Shown here one piece after another: positions 1 to 8,516 of a stretch of 64,000 bases of DNA (position 1 is its first letter; every line of letters begins with the position of its first letter). This stretch comes from CBDCTM01 sp965222005 (GTDB lineage Bacteria > Bacteroidota > Bacteroidia > Chitinophagales > Saprospiraceae), in the NCBI GenBank assembly GCA_965222005.1, contig OZ244935.1:496001-560000 (forward strand). Direction: 5' to 3'. Position numbers and translations under genes: made by a program. The notes beneath the pieces were generated by a model that ran no database searches, was not told where the DNA came from, and worked only from the letters and a program-made list of their open reading frames with translations.

Positions 1-1191
1 GAGATAGGACGACGAGATTTGACGATTAGCTTAGCGCACCAAGCAGGTAATGTCATGCAAGTAGACTTCGCTGGAAAGAAAATGCGATGGGTAGATTTAA
101 CTACTGGAGAAGTTCATGAATGCGAAGTTTTGGTAGCGGTGATGCCACATAGTCAATATACTTTTGCCATCGCACTTCCCTCTCAAAAGGTAGCTGACTT
201 TATTTATGGATTAAATCAAGCGCTTCTTTTTTTCGGTAAACTACCTCAAGTTATTTTATCCGATAATCTAAAATCATATGTTAGTCGAGCTGATAAATAC
301 GAACCTACTTTTAATGAATTATGTGTACAATTAGCTGCACATTATCAGCTCGATTTAAGTGCCACTCGCGTTGGAAAACCCAAAGATAAAGCGAGTGTAG
401 AAAACATGGTGAATACGGTTTACAGACGCATTTATGCTCCATTGAGAAACGAGACTTTTCATAGTATAGAGGAGTTAAATGCAGCAATCACAGAGCAGCT
501 AAGCCAACATAATAATAAACCCTATCAACAAAAACAAGGTACACGCAAAAGTGTTTTTGAAGCTTTTGAATTGCCTGTAATGAGATCACTCCCTTGTGAT
601 CTGTTTGAACTTAAAAAGACCATCACACCTCAAGTTAGAAGGAACTATCATGTTTTTCTAGGAGAGGACAAAGCTTTTTACTCTGTCCCTTTTCAATATG
701 CAAAACAACAAGCGACCGTCATTTACACCTCAAAAAATGTAGAGGTATATATTGATAATCAACGGGTTGCAACTCACAAGCGAGTTTACTACACCGGGTC
801 ACAACAGTACCAGACAAAAATGGAACATATGCCTCGGTCGCACAGGGAGTGGAAAAAAGCAAAAGGCTTTGATGCCGCTTATTTTCTTAGTCAGGCTGAG
901 CAAATAGGTCCTGCTACTCGCTGGGCTATCCAGCATATTCTACTCTCCAGAATCCATGAAGCCCAATCTTATGGTAGCTGCCAAGGTATTTTAGGTTTTG
1001 CAAAAAAGTATAATTCTGAACGTTTGGAGCGAGCTGCTCTTCGTTGCCAAAAAGCAGATAAGGCAAGCTATTACATGATCAAAAATATCTTAGTTCGAAA
1101 ACTCGACACCGTTGATGATCAACTTGAATTATTTGACTCACTCACAATAGGGGAACACGAAAATATAAGAGGCCCTGAGGCTTATCAATAG
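1..1191 (+). CDS. istA: IS21 family transposase IstA (5' partial)
   Basis: The frame is open from base 1, so the start codon and the N-terminal HTH region lie outside the window. What remains is the integrase-type DDE core and C-terminal region. The visible acidic motifs are VDFAGK, SDNLKS and KASVENMV, which fit the D, D and E of the rve fold. IstA cuts and joins the IS21 ends with help from the IstB ATPase encoded 87 bp downstream. No internal stop is seen, so the gene may be functional if its 5' part is intact. It differs clearly from the second istA at 9277-10830, so the two IS21 elements are separate lineages. Confidence 0.9.
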   Translation, partial: EIGRRDLTISLAHQAGNVMQVDFAGKKMRWVDLTTGEVHECEVLVAVMPHSQYTFAIALPSQKVADFIYGLNQALLFFGKLPQVILSDNLKSYVSRADKYEPTFNELCVQLAAHYQLDLSATRVGKPKDKASVENMVNTVYRRIYAPLRNETFHSIEELNAAITEQLSQHNNKPYQQKQGTRKSVFEAFELPVMRSLPCDLFELKKTITPQVRRNYHVFLGEDKAFYSVPFQYAKQQATVIYTSKNVEVYIDNQRVATHKRVYYTGSQQYQTKMEHMPRSHREWKKAKGFDAAYFLSQAEQIGPATRWAIQHILLSRIHEAQSYGSCQGILGFAKKYNSERLERAALRCQKADKASYYMIKNILVRKLDTVDDQLELFDSLTIGEHENIRGPEAYQ

Positions 1192-1278
1192 GTATCTATT
1201 GAACTCAATAACATTTATTTTTTAACTACTCCCTTAGATAATATAAAATTATAAAGGGATATAAAACAATCAATAATT

Positions 1279-2013
1279 ATGAAAAACGGATCTCTGGAAA
1301 TTATGAGAATGCTAAAATTAACAGGCATGGCGGATGCTTACGAGGCAGCTCTTGGATTACCAATCAACCAGCAAGCAGACGCACATGAAATGATTGCCAA
1401 TCTGATTGATGCAGAAAAACAGCATCGTTGGCACAAGCGAATGAAAATGTTTTTAAGACTCTCCAAACTTCGTTATCAAGCCAACATTCAAGACATCGAT
1501 TGTTCTAAAACAAGAAATCTCTCCAAGGAAAAATTAATGCTCCTTGCAGACTGTGCTTACCTCGACCGAGGAGAAAATGTTTTGATTACCGGCGCCACTG
1601 GTTGTGGTAAATCATACCTGGCTTGCGCTTTAGGAAATAACGCTTGTGTCAATGGATACCGAACACTTTACTTTAACATGAATCGATTCACCGAACAGAT
1701 CGCTTTAGCCAAAACAGACGGCACCTTAATCAAGTGGATGGACAGATTAAAAAAAGCTAAACTCATCATCTTTGATGACTTTGGATTACAACCCATCACA
1801 CATCAGGTAAAGTTAATCTTGTTACAGATTTTGGAAGACCGTTACGAAAACGCCGCTACTATTATTTGCTCTCAACTGCCAGTGAGTAAATGGCACCAAT
1901 ATTTTAATGAACCAACTTTGGCAGATGCCATCCTTGACCGGATCGTCCCCAAAGCACATCGAATAGAATTAAAAGGAAAAAGTTTAAGGAAACCTATAAA
2001 TCAACTATCTTAG
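1279..2013 (+). CDS. istB: IS21 family helper ATPase IstB
   Basis: A 244-residue AAA+ ATPase of the DnaC/IstB type. The Walker A motif is GATGCGKS near residue 105 and the Walker B motif is LIIFDDFG near residue 163. IstB binds target DNA and activates the IstA transposase. Length and order fit the family (usual size about 245-260 residues). The start ATG follows an AT-rich spacer after istA, with no overlap. No damage is seen. Confidence 0.92.
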   Translation: MKNGSLEIMRMLKLTGMADAYEAALGLPINQQADAHEMIANLIDAEKQHRWHKRMKMFLRLSKLRYQANIQDIDCSKTRNLSKEKLMLLADCAYLDRGENVLITGATGCGKSYLACALGNNACVNGYRTLYFNMNRFTEQIALAKTDGTLIKWMDRLKKAKLIIFDDFGLQPITHQVKLILLQILEDRYENAATIICSQLPVSKWHQYFNEPTLADAILDRIVPKAHRIELKGKSLRKPINQLS

Positions 2014-2156
2014 CATCATTGAAATCGTAAGTTATCCACATGGGTCAATGACTCCGAAATGGGTGGGTCAGCAACTCCGGAATTTGCAGCAAAACTAAAG
2101 TTGGGCTGGCTTCGTATATTTGGTTTTGCACAACTAAATCTACAAACTACCAGCCC

Positions 2157-2375
2157 ATGTCAAAGGTAAAAAAGGATACTCAAAATAGCGATAAATCGAA
2201 AGTTAAATACCAACTGCTCAACTGGTCAAGCTATAATAAAGCCTTGGTAAATCGTGGAGATATCACTATTTATTTTGATGACGAAGTACTTGATGAATGG
2301 TATTGTGATCTGCCTGCTCAGCGTGGTGCTCAACCGGTTTACAGCGACCTGACTTTTGGGAAATTATTGTTTTAA
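2157..2375 (+). pseudogene. IS5-type transposase N-terminal fragment
   Basis: The first 60 or so residues contain NWSSYNKALVNRGDITIYF, the typical start of one IS5-type transposase group (an N-terminal segment before the DDE domain). The match stops near 2341, where the reading runs into a sequence also present at 7339. The DDE catalytic domain is therefore absent. An imperfect terminal repeat with GGGCTGG lies upstream near 2103. The last residues (about LTFGKLLF) belong to the next unit. It is a dead remnant marking a recombination joint. Confidence 0.7.
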
Positions 2376-2764
2376 AAAGGTACCGAAAAAATTTGTTGCC
2401 CGAAAATAACGTGTTATGTTTGACAAGCATTCTTAAAACCGAAAAGCTGTGAAATATTGTTTGTTTTCGGCACTACCACCACTCAATTCAAATCTAGCAT
2501 TCTCCAGTTTTTGGTTTTAGCAAAAAAAAAGTTCCTATGCTCAAATACTTATTACCTCTGACCTTACTTTTTTCTATTTCGACAAGCTCACTCGCGCAAG
2601 ACACCTTTGCCCCGATAGGTGCAAAGTGGTGGTACACACCTTGGTATAGTGCGCCTAATTGTGCTTTTTATACTTTAGAATCTGTGGGTGATACATTAGT
2701 AAATGGGCAATTCGCAAGAATTTTGGAATACAGGTATATTGAAGAATTGGTACCTGAAGCTACC
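2342..2764 (+). repeat. Promoter and signal-peptide cassette, copy 1
   Basis: About 420 bp, from CAGCGACCTGACTTTTGG through the promoter, the long 5' leader and the first 75 or so codons of the following gene, is repeated at 7339-7761. There are scattered single-base changes and one small length change in an A run. The copies part abruptly after the codons for PEAT. Both copies are preceded by truncated genes, so the block looks like a mobile or recombining cassette. Confidence 0.85.
2392..2422 (+). promoter_or_regulatory. Bacteroidota-type promoter
   Basis: TTTG at 2392-2395 and TATGTTTG at 2415-2422 are separated by 19 bp, an exact match to the TTTG-N19-TAnnTTTG consensus. The predicted 5' leader before the ATG at 2537 is about 110 nt. 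The same promoter with another spacer sequence is kept in the copy at 7390-7420. Confidence 0.7.
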
Positions 2765-2983
2765 CGTTCAGAATCGATTTTATTCCGTATTTTGATACTA
2801 TGCTTTCTTTATCCTATCATGTTACCTGGCCAAACAAAATTTCAGTTGAATTTTTTCCAGAATAGATTTGAAGCAATTGAAATCGAATCACAAGGACAAA
2901 TCAACTATATATTTAGGGACTCAGTGCTGCAAGATATAATTCACCAGATTTTCAGCCTATGGATTTCACTTTTTCTACCTTAA
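2537..2983 (+). pseudogene. Truncated T9SS-type secreted protein (paralogue of 7533)
   Basis: It starts with a signal peptide ending in SSLAQ, followed by a region nearly identical to the protein encoded at 7533. The similarity stops after PEAT (near 2764). The remaining 70 codons have no resemblance to the paralogue, and the frame ends without a sorting domain. The tail overlaps another reading frame (2959-3264) that looks protein-like, so this is probably a fusion of a 5' cassette to an unrelated 3' fragment with a frame break. It may still yield a short secreted product. Confidence 0.6.
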
Positions 2984-3264
2984 TACCTAGTCTCCAACTA
3001 AATAATAGCACATGTCCAAATTATGAGGCTTTGTTAAGTGGAGGAAATCAAATAACAGTTTATTTTATCAATTCTGATTCGAATAAAAAAGTTGCGTTTA
3101 ATTTATATGATTTTGGGAATTACCTTTGGGGCGGTGCGATGAATATATTAGGGTTTAGTAGCCTTGAAGCTAGACTTTGGGCTCATTGGAATGAAAGGAA
3201 TTTGGGCGGCGACGCTCCGGGAGATCAATTAGCTATACAATGCGGTCATGAAAACATGGATTAA
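2959..3264 (+). CDS. Putative polymorphic-toxin C-terminal tip (partial)
   Basis: About 101 residues with no signal peptide. The frame is already open upstream of the ATG, from about 2917, so this is the 3' end of a longer gene. The C-terminal half has NLYDFGNYLWGGAMNILGF, ARLWAHWNERN, GGDAPGDQLAIQCG and a short tail, reminiscent of toxin modules at the ends of polymorphic toxins; the type 44 group is suggested from memory only and was not tested. Its stop overlaps the start of a lipoprotein gene by 17 nt, the usual arrangement of an effector and its immunity gene. The delivery part of the effector is missing. The functional call is inference. Confidence 0.45.
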   Translation: MDFTFSTLIPSLQLNNSTCPNYEALLSGGNQITVYFINSDSNKKVAFNLYDFGNYLWGGAMNILGFSSLEARLWAHWNERNLGGDAPGDQLAIQCGHENMD

Positions 3265-3790
3265 TAATTTCATAAAGGCCATATTACTTGTGTTAGTGGT
3301 TTTTTTTCACTTTTCTTGTAAAAATAGTGAGTGCAAACCGTTTGATGAATATTTGCAAAACATCAATGAATTTCCGGATAAAAACATATGCATAATTTAT
3401 TATCGTCCATCTAACACAAAATACCAAGCTGTACTGTTTGAGTATGAAAAGAAATTTTACGGATTTAAAAAATCTTCCAACGGCGAATGGGTTCACAAAA
3501 AAGCTATTCAAGATTCAACAGATTCTATAGTTTTAGCAAACATGGAGTCTAAGTTTAAAAAGGCTGCTGCTAGTTTAAGTAAATTAGAAGTCGAAACAAT
3601 TTGCTTCGGTTCAGATTATATAGAATTTTCAGTTAAAAAGAAAAATTTATGCCTCGAGGCTTTAGGCATACAAAACCATAAACCCTCTAATAAAAGAATC
3701 GCTGTTTTTTGCAACAATAAATCATACTTACTATACTCTAATACTAGATATTACTTCGTTAAGGATGGCTGGTATTGCTATTTCATATAA
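3248..3790 (+). CDS. Putative immunity lipoprotein
   Basis: A 180-residue protein with an N-terminal hydrophobic segment ending at a lipobox-like HFSC (Cys near residue 24), so it is probably lipid-anchored in the envelope. The mature part is charged and mixed alpha/beta in character; no family is recognised. It overlaps the end of the toxin-like fragment by 17 nt, and its own end overlaps the next reading frame, so the cluster is probably cotranscribed. Position and lipidation suggest immunity to an envelope-acting or imported toxin. This rests on context, not on a domain match. Confidence 0.5.
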   Translation: MKTWINNFIKAILLVLVVFFHFSCKNSECKPFDEYLQNINEFPDKNICIIYYRPSNTKYQAVLFEYEKKFYGFKKSSNGEWVHKKAIQDSTDSIVLANMESKFKKAAASLSKLEVETICFGSDYIEFSVKKKNLCLEALGIQNHKPSNKRIAVFCNNKSYLLYSNTRYYFVKDGWYCYFI

Positions 3791-3828
3791 TGGATAGTGA
3801 TGAAAAATTGAATATATATAATTTCAAT

Positions 3829-4341
3829 ATGAATGAACTGTGGAAAGGTGTACTTCTAGCTGGGTTATTCCTTTTAAGTTGTAATTCCTTCCTGGAAAAA
3901 GAACTAATATTTGTTCCTTTCAATTTCATTGGCCCCTTGTACATTGTTTATAATCAAGACGATGGAGTAGATAAGACTTACCATAAAAATGGAGCAATAA
4001 TTTACAACATTCCTGATTGTGGAGTCTTAAAATGCAACTATGCGCCCAATGAGGGGATCTCATTTGACATGAATAAAACTGTTAAGGTATTTTATAAAAA
4101 CAAGGACAAAATTGAAGGTCAGTTAAGATTATATAATGATAGTATCGATTTACGAGATTTAAAGCCCTTTGATGTTGTGGCACAGGTTAAATTTTCTGGA
4201 AAACTTACCATCAGCTCTAATGGTCATAAGCTAGAATATCCATACCTCGGCATAGTAGTCGATACTTTAAAAAATTTTTATAACACAAAATACGAAAACG
4301 CTACTTTGAAGCAAAAATTAAAAGAATGTAATGATGAATAA
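3829..4341 (+). CDS. Putative lipoprotein
   Basis: The chosen start gives MNELWKGVLLAGLFLLSC, a clean lipoprotein signal with Cys at residue 18; the frame is open upstream to 3775, where an earlier ATG is possible. The mature domain (about 150 residues) has alternating hydrophobic strands. No family is recognised. It lies directly downstream of another lipoprotein in the same orientation and probably belongs to the same transcript. A role as a second immunity factor is possible but unproven. Confidence 0.5.
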   Translation: MNELWKGVLLAGLFLLSCNSFLEKELIFVPFNFIGPLYIVYNQDDGVDKTYHKNGAIIYNIPDCGVLKCNYAPNEGISFDMNKTVKVFYKNKDKIEGQLRLYNDSIDLRDLKPFDVVAQVKFSGKLTISSNGHKLEYPYLGIVVDTLKNFYNTKYENATLKQKLKECNDE

Positions 4342-4436
4342 CCAAATTTAACAGGAAGAGAAGATAGTTGCTAACTAAAGCTAGCCAATTAGATATAGAG
4401 TATGTGACCGTCGATATTTCATAAAATGCATGTACA

Positions 4437-4988
4437 ATGGAACAATACAACCATTTCGGCTATCTACTGCAAAAAAGGGGCGTTTATCAGCCGATCACTA
4501 ATTTCCAAACTTGCTCCAATAAATTGAAGCTGTTAATATCATTTCTATTGCTTTATTTTTCATGCACTGAAAAAATAGAGAAGACTGGCGATATTTCCTT
4601 TCAATTTGTTCGCGCAATTCGTACAATAAATCAACATGATGCCTTTATATACAAACACTACATCTATGTGAAAAACCAAACCAATATATACAATGACTAT
4701 TATGATTTTATTTGTAGATATGTAAAAGAGAATCATCAATTTCACCCCATATACGCCCTAACATTTGTCCAATCAAAAAAGGGGCTTGTACGTATATCTC
4801 ATAAGGGACTTGTGCTTGTAGATACAGATGAAATTCGATGGAAGACTGTAAAAAGAAATACGCTGGTAGCTTTTAGTTTAGATTATGAGCAAAACCAAAA
4901 TCTAGATTCATTAAACTGCCCTATAGTAGGAAGAATTTTTGAAAACAAAATAACATTAACCAATAAACCGACAGAACATCAGGATTAA
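4437..4988 (+). CDS. Putative lipoprotein with a paralogue at 22730
   Basis: A 183-residue protein with a hydrophobic stretch ending in LLLYFSC (Cys near residue 43) followed by a domain containing GDISFQFVR, IYKHYIYVK and IYNDYYDFIC. The first 85 or so mature residues recur in a truncated copy at 22730-22987. The N-terminus is long for a lipoprotein signal, so the true start may be internal. Having two copies in toxin-like surroundings is typical of orphan immunity genes. The molecular function is unknown. Confidence 0.5.
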   Translation: MEQYNHFGYLLQKRGVYQPITNFQTCSNKLKLLISFLLLYFSCTEKIEKTGDISFQFVRAIRTINQHDAFIYKHYIYVKNQTNIYNDYYDFICRYVKENHQFHPIYALTFVQSKKGLVRISHKGLVLVDTDEIRWKTVKRNTLVAFSLDYEQNQNLDSLNCPIVGRIFENKITLTNKPTEHQD

Positions 4989-5009
4989 ATCCAGCCCTAT
5001 TGAAGTCAA

Positions 5010-5543
5010 ATGAAATATTTAAAGATCATATCATTAATTATTATTAATCTTCTTATATTGATATTCATTTTTAAAGAAATAAAATTCCTTTTTTCAGGGA
5101 CTTACACAAGTTCATTCATTGATATTTTTGATCAAAAAAACACAATTCCAATTTTAATAATATCAATATCCTTAGTCATATATCAACTATTAAGACACTT
5201 AAAACCTAGTCCGGCAAGACTTGTTTTAGTCATACTTATACCACTAATTATTATTATACTTTTTGGGCTTGTTAACATGAGGCTAAATACAAAGAATCAT
5301 TTAATCTATCGACAAGATTTAGGGATTCAAACAGTTTACCTATACCTATCTAATAATTCTAATAAATACATTTTAGATTACCTTTACCCTTTTGGTAAAA
5401 CGACATTGATCGGAACATATTTTAGAAATAATGAAGTCATATATCTAGATAAAAATTTAAACCAGAGTCTAAATATAAGTGCAACTTATTCCAGAATTGG
5501 AGGAGATTCATTAATTCTAGATAAGTTTGAACAAATAAAATGA
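5010..5543 (+). CDS. Small membrane protein, unknown function
   Basis: A 177-residue protein with an N-terminal hydrophobic helix (residues 5-22), a second near 48-62 and a third near 74-92, followed by a soluble C-terminal half of about 85 residues. The codon use is AT-rich like its neighbours. It starts 21 nt after the preceding lipoprotein gene and is probably cotranscribed. No family is recognised. The 3' end lies 25 nt before the 9-bp target duplication of the IS4 element. Confidence 0.45.
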   Translation: MKYLKIISLIIINLLILIFIFKEIKFLFSGTYTSSFIDIFDQKNTIPILIISISLVIYQLLRHLKPSPARLVLVILIPLIIIILFGLVNMRLNTKNHLIYRQDLGIQTVYLYLSNNSNKYILDYLYPFGKTTLIGTYFRNNEVIYLDKNLNQSLNISATYSRIGGDSLILDKFEQIK

Positions 5544-5576
5544 ATTAATCTTTTGAAGATCTTTGGTATTAATTTA

Positions 5577-6845
5577 TAAGTTACTATACACTTTTTTATA
5601 GTTCATTGAAATAGAGAGAGTTGTAAAATAATCTTGTATGTTTGAATCGACGAAAACCCATACATACTATGATTACTCAACTCCCTCCAGTTGGTGAAAT
5701 TAAACGATTTTTTCCAGTACACCGAATCTGCGTAGTAAAAGTATTTATATTACTGTGTCAATGCATAATTAGATGCAGAACAGTTTGTTTATATAAATGT
5801 AGGTCTGAATTTGGATCAATACTGGGCCGCAAAGATTTAAATATAAATTCAACCTATACTAGGTTAATCAGATTTTTCAAAATAAAAAACATTGATGCAT
5901 TTTGTGTTGGCATATCAAGATTAATTATTTACCTCATAGATTTTCAAGGTGAAGTTTTCATGTCAATAGATCGGACTAATTGGAAAATTGGTGTTATAAA
6001 TATTAATGTTTGCTATATCGGCCTAATACTTCCAAATGGTATATTCATTCCAATATTATGGCAATTATATAACAAACGAGGTAACACTTCTGAGGAAGAA
6101 AGAATTGAGTTAATCGAACGATTTTTTAAAGTTTGGCAATTTCATCAAGATATTAAAATTACCTTGTTAGGAGACAGAGAATTTATTGGAGAAAAATGGT
6201 TTAGTTTTTTGACAAGAGTAGGTTTTTCCTTTGTAATTAGGGCTAGGTGGCAGGATTACTGGAAAGAATTATCTATATCAACAGGAGTATTAATTCCTTA
6301 TTTAGAAGATCATATAATCAGTTCGATCAATAAAAAGGGCTATTTTCAAGAAGCAGTATTTATAAACGGAGAATTATTGTTTTATACTGTATTTGTAAAT
6401 ACCGCAAAGCGCAAACGAAAAAATGATAATTGGATGGTCTTGATTTCCGACCAACCAGATGTTGAATGGATTAGAACTAGTTTTCCAAAAAGATGGAGTA
6501 TTGAAGTGTTCTTTTATCATAACAAATCAAATGGATTTAATTTAGAAGACCTTAATTTGGTCGACAAGTTAAAAGCTCAATTAATGATGGCAGTGACTGC
6601 GTTTTGTTATGTATTGTCGATTTTAAAAGGCATAGAATGTCGAAAATCAGAAAAAATAAAACTAAAATCTTACAACGGTAAAAAGTCAAAATCAATCTCG
6701 TTGTTCAGATTGGGTTATGATAATTTGAAAAACACAGTCCATACTGTTCAAGATTTAGTCGAATTTGTAACATATTATCTGCCTGAAATCCCAATCTGGA
6801 AGTCAGGGTATTGGAAAATGGGATTCAAAAGTGTATAGTAACTTA
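5577..6845 (+). mobile_element. IS4 family insertion sequence, intact
   Basis: The 19-bp ends TAAGTTACTATACACTTTT (5577-5595) and its exact reverse complement (6827-6845) bound one transposase gene. The element is flanked by the 9-bp direct repeat ATTAATTTA (5568-5576 and 6846-6854), the size expected for this family. Perfect ends and target duplication suggest a recent insertion. Confidence 0.92.
5669..6838 (+). CDS. IS4 family transposase
   Basis: About 389 residues from the second in-frame Met (MITQLPPVG); an upstream ATG at 5642 is also open. The DDE residues are visible as SIDRTNW, LLGDREF and RWSIEVFFYHNKSNG, which has the YREK-like spacing of IS4/IS10-type enzymes. No stops or frame breaks are seen. 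The gene fills the element between its terminal repeats and its stop lies inside the right repeat. It should catalyse cut-and-paste movement of this copy. Confidence 0.9.
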   Translation: MITQLPPVGEIKRFFPVHRICVVKVFILLCQCIIRCRTVCLYKCRSEFGSILGRKDLNINSTYTRLIRFFKIKNIDAFCVGISRLIIYLIDFQGEVFMSIDRTNWKIGVININVCYIGLILPNGIFIPILWQLYNKRGNTSEEERIELIERFFKVWQFHQDIKITLLGDREFIGEKWFSFLTRVGFSFVIRARWQDYWKELSISTGVLIPYLEDHIISSINKKGYFQEAVFINGELLFYTVFVNTAKRKRKNDNWMVLISDQPDVEWIRTSFPKRWSIEVFFYHNKSNGFNLEDLNLVDKLKAQLMMAVTAFCYVLSILKGIECRKSEKIKLKSYNGKKSKSISLFRLGYDNLKNTVHTVQDLVEFVTYYLPEIPIWKSGYWKMGFKSV

Positions 6846-7019
6846 ATTAATTTATTTTTTTTCATTAGCATAACTTATTCAGCTTATTCATTTATAACGA
6901 ATAAGGATGACTCCATTTTTCAAACATATTTTATACTGACAATATTAGGGTTGTTGATTTTATTTTTAGGAAAATTATTTATTGATTTCATAAATACTTT
7001 GCGAAAAAAAAAATTATAA
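6831..7019 (+). CDS. Small membrane protein, 5' end possibly cut by IS4
   Basis: About 60 residues with two hydrophobic helices and a basic tail. The frame enters from the right terminal repeat of the IS4 element. If the element and one copy of ATTAATTTA are removed, the frame joins upstream codons that begin with TTG at 5553, ten bases after the stop of the 5010-5543 gene. The original start was therefore probably left of the insertion. No family is recognised, and expression as it stands is doubtful. Confidence 0.35.
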   Translation: MYSNLINLFFFISITYSAYSFITNKDDSIFQTYFILTILGLLILFLGKLFIDFINTLRKKKL

Positions 7020-7082
7020 AAAGACCATATTGTTTTTAGGAAATATGCTCTTAATTCTGATTGAAATTGTTGGTGCTTATTA

Positions 7083-7114
7083 TTTGTTTGTATTTAGAAT
7101 TGTGGTTACATCTG
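7083..7114 (+). promoter_or_regulatory. Candidate promoter
   Basis: TTTG at 7083-7086 and TACATCTG at 7107-7114 with a 20-bp spacer, close to the TTTG-N19-TAnnTTTG form with one mismatch in the -7 box. It lies 30 bp upstream of the ATG at 7144. Confidence 0.4.
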
Positions 7115-7143
7115 GCTAATTCAATTATTTAAAACCACCTATC

Positions 7144-7326
7144 ATGCATAAGCTATTATCTGTACTTGTATTATCCATACTACTTATCAGTAATACTTAT
7201 TGCGAAATCGATATCCTCCATATCACGCAATCCTCTGCCAGCAGTTGCACCGGAGCTATGGAAATTATAGCAGAAGGCACTGCCGGACCATTTTCCATTG
7301 TGGTACTGGGGATATTGCGGTGGTAA
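7144..7326 (+). pseudogene. Secreted SprB-repeat-like protein, 5' fragment
   Basis: It starts with a clear signal peptide and continues into ITQSSASSCTGAMEIIAEGT, which resembles the start of an SprB-type repeat in large T9SS surface proteins (SprB family similarity judged by eye). The reading ends after 60 codons and meets the duplicated cassette at 7339. It is the 5' remnant of a probably much larger adhesin or effector gene. Confidence 0.5.
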
Positions 7327-7338
7327 TGGAGGAGGCAA

Positions 7339-7761
7339 TCAGCGACCTGACTTTTGGAAAATTATTGTTCAAAAAGGGCGCCGGAAAATTTTGTTACCCG
7401 AAAATGATGTGTTACATTTGACAAGCATTCTTAAAACCGAAAAGCTGTGAAATATTGTTTGTTTTCGGCACTACCACCACTCAATCCAAATCTAGCATTC
7501 TCCAGTTTTTGGTCTTAGCAAAAAAAGTTCCTATGCTCAAATACTTATTACCTCTGACCTTGCTTTTTTCTATTTCGACAAGCTCACTCGCACAAGATAC
7601 CTTTGCCCCTATTGGAGCAACGTGGTGGTACACACCTTGGTGTAGTACGCCAAATTGCGCTTTCTATACTTTAGAATCTGTGGGTGATACATTAGTAAAT
7701 GGACAATTCGCAAGAATTTTGGAATACAGGTATAATGAAGAATTGGTACCTGAAGCTACCC
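7339..7761 (+). repeat. Promoter and signal-peptide cassette, copy 2
   Basis: Second copy of the block at 2342-2764. It covers the promoter, the leader and codons 1-75 of the T9SS cargo gene that starts at 7533. Here the downstream gene continues with its own matching body, so this copy is probably closer to the ancestral arrangement. Confidence 0.85.
7390..7420 (+). promoter_or_regulatory. Bacteroidota-type promoter
   Basis: TTTG (7390-7393), 19-bp spacer, TACATTTG (7413-7420): a full match to the consensus. It drives the cargo gene at 7533 through a leader of about 110 nt. Confidence 0.7.
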
Positions 7762-8424
7762 AAATCATGTATGCCGATGAGGATCGCGTATATCATTACT
7801 ACGATGATTCTTTTGAGGTATTATATGATTTTTCTGCTAAAGCTGGAGATACATTGAAAATCAGAACCGGGATATTCACAAAATTTTTTACCTATAGTGA
7901 AGAGGAGGGATACTTTTTTGTAATTGTCGATTCAACGGGAAGTCAACAAATAGATAATACTAGCCTCAAAGTATTATATGTGAGTACAATTATTACAGAT
8001 AGTACTACAGCCGATTGGGGATTTGGAAACTTAGGTGTGAGTGGAGTTATTATTGAAAAAATAGGTTATATTGAGTATGGTGGAATGTTTGGTCACAATA
8101 ATAATTATGTCTTAGCGGGTATTGAAGGTAAATTACGGTGCTATAAAGATGATAAAATAACTTATACTCAATCGGATGTAGCGTGCGATTATATCAAAAC
8201 AAGTACAACCAAATCGCCTGACGAACAACATAGCTTTATCGTATATCCTAATCCTGCTTTTGGAAAGCTATATATAAAAAGTAAAAATTTACTGCCCAAT
8301 GCTCAAATCGAATTGTACGATCTAAACGGGCAGCTCATCACCTCAGCTTCATCTAATTTTTCTGAACCCCTGAGCATTTCAACGGAACATATCCCGGGGG
8401 GAGTTTATCTGCTTAAAGTTTTTA
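7533..8424 (+). pseudogene. T9SS cargo protein, 5' part of an IS21-disrupted gene
   Basis: The start is the ATG at 7533 (MLKYLLPL...), giving a signal peptide ending in SSLAQ; the open frame runs further upstream but only through leader sequence. The body is a beta-rich domain of unknown function. From about residue 230 a T9SS type A sorting domain begins (YPNPAFGKLYI, LYDLNGQLI, IPGGVYLLKV). IS21 inserted at 8424, so the present reading continues about 28 codons into the element and stops at 8510. Removing 8425-12422 and one TTTTA joins codons at 12428, restoring GGVYLLKVFNSDLLFTFKV and a TGA at 12466-12468. Confidence 0.85.
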
Positions 8425-8516
8425 TGTATATTCCGGTAAACTTGTGCCACGGTTTCCGGAGCAAACTGTGCCACGGTTGTGAAGAGTCGATAATCTATTC
8501 TCAAAGTTAAAAAATA

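Larger units (their letters stand above)
1..2088 (+). mobile_element. IS21 family element (right part, cut by window edge)
   Basis: The istA and istB genes lie in the usual order, followed by a right end carrying two direct repeats of a GGGTCA..ACTCCG type motif (about 2042-2080). The element appears to end at the CA at 2087-2088, as IS21 elements run from TG to CA. Its left end is outside the window. A truncated IS5-type element starts directly after it. Confidence 0.8.
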
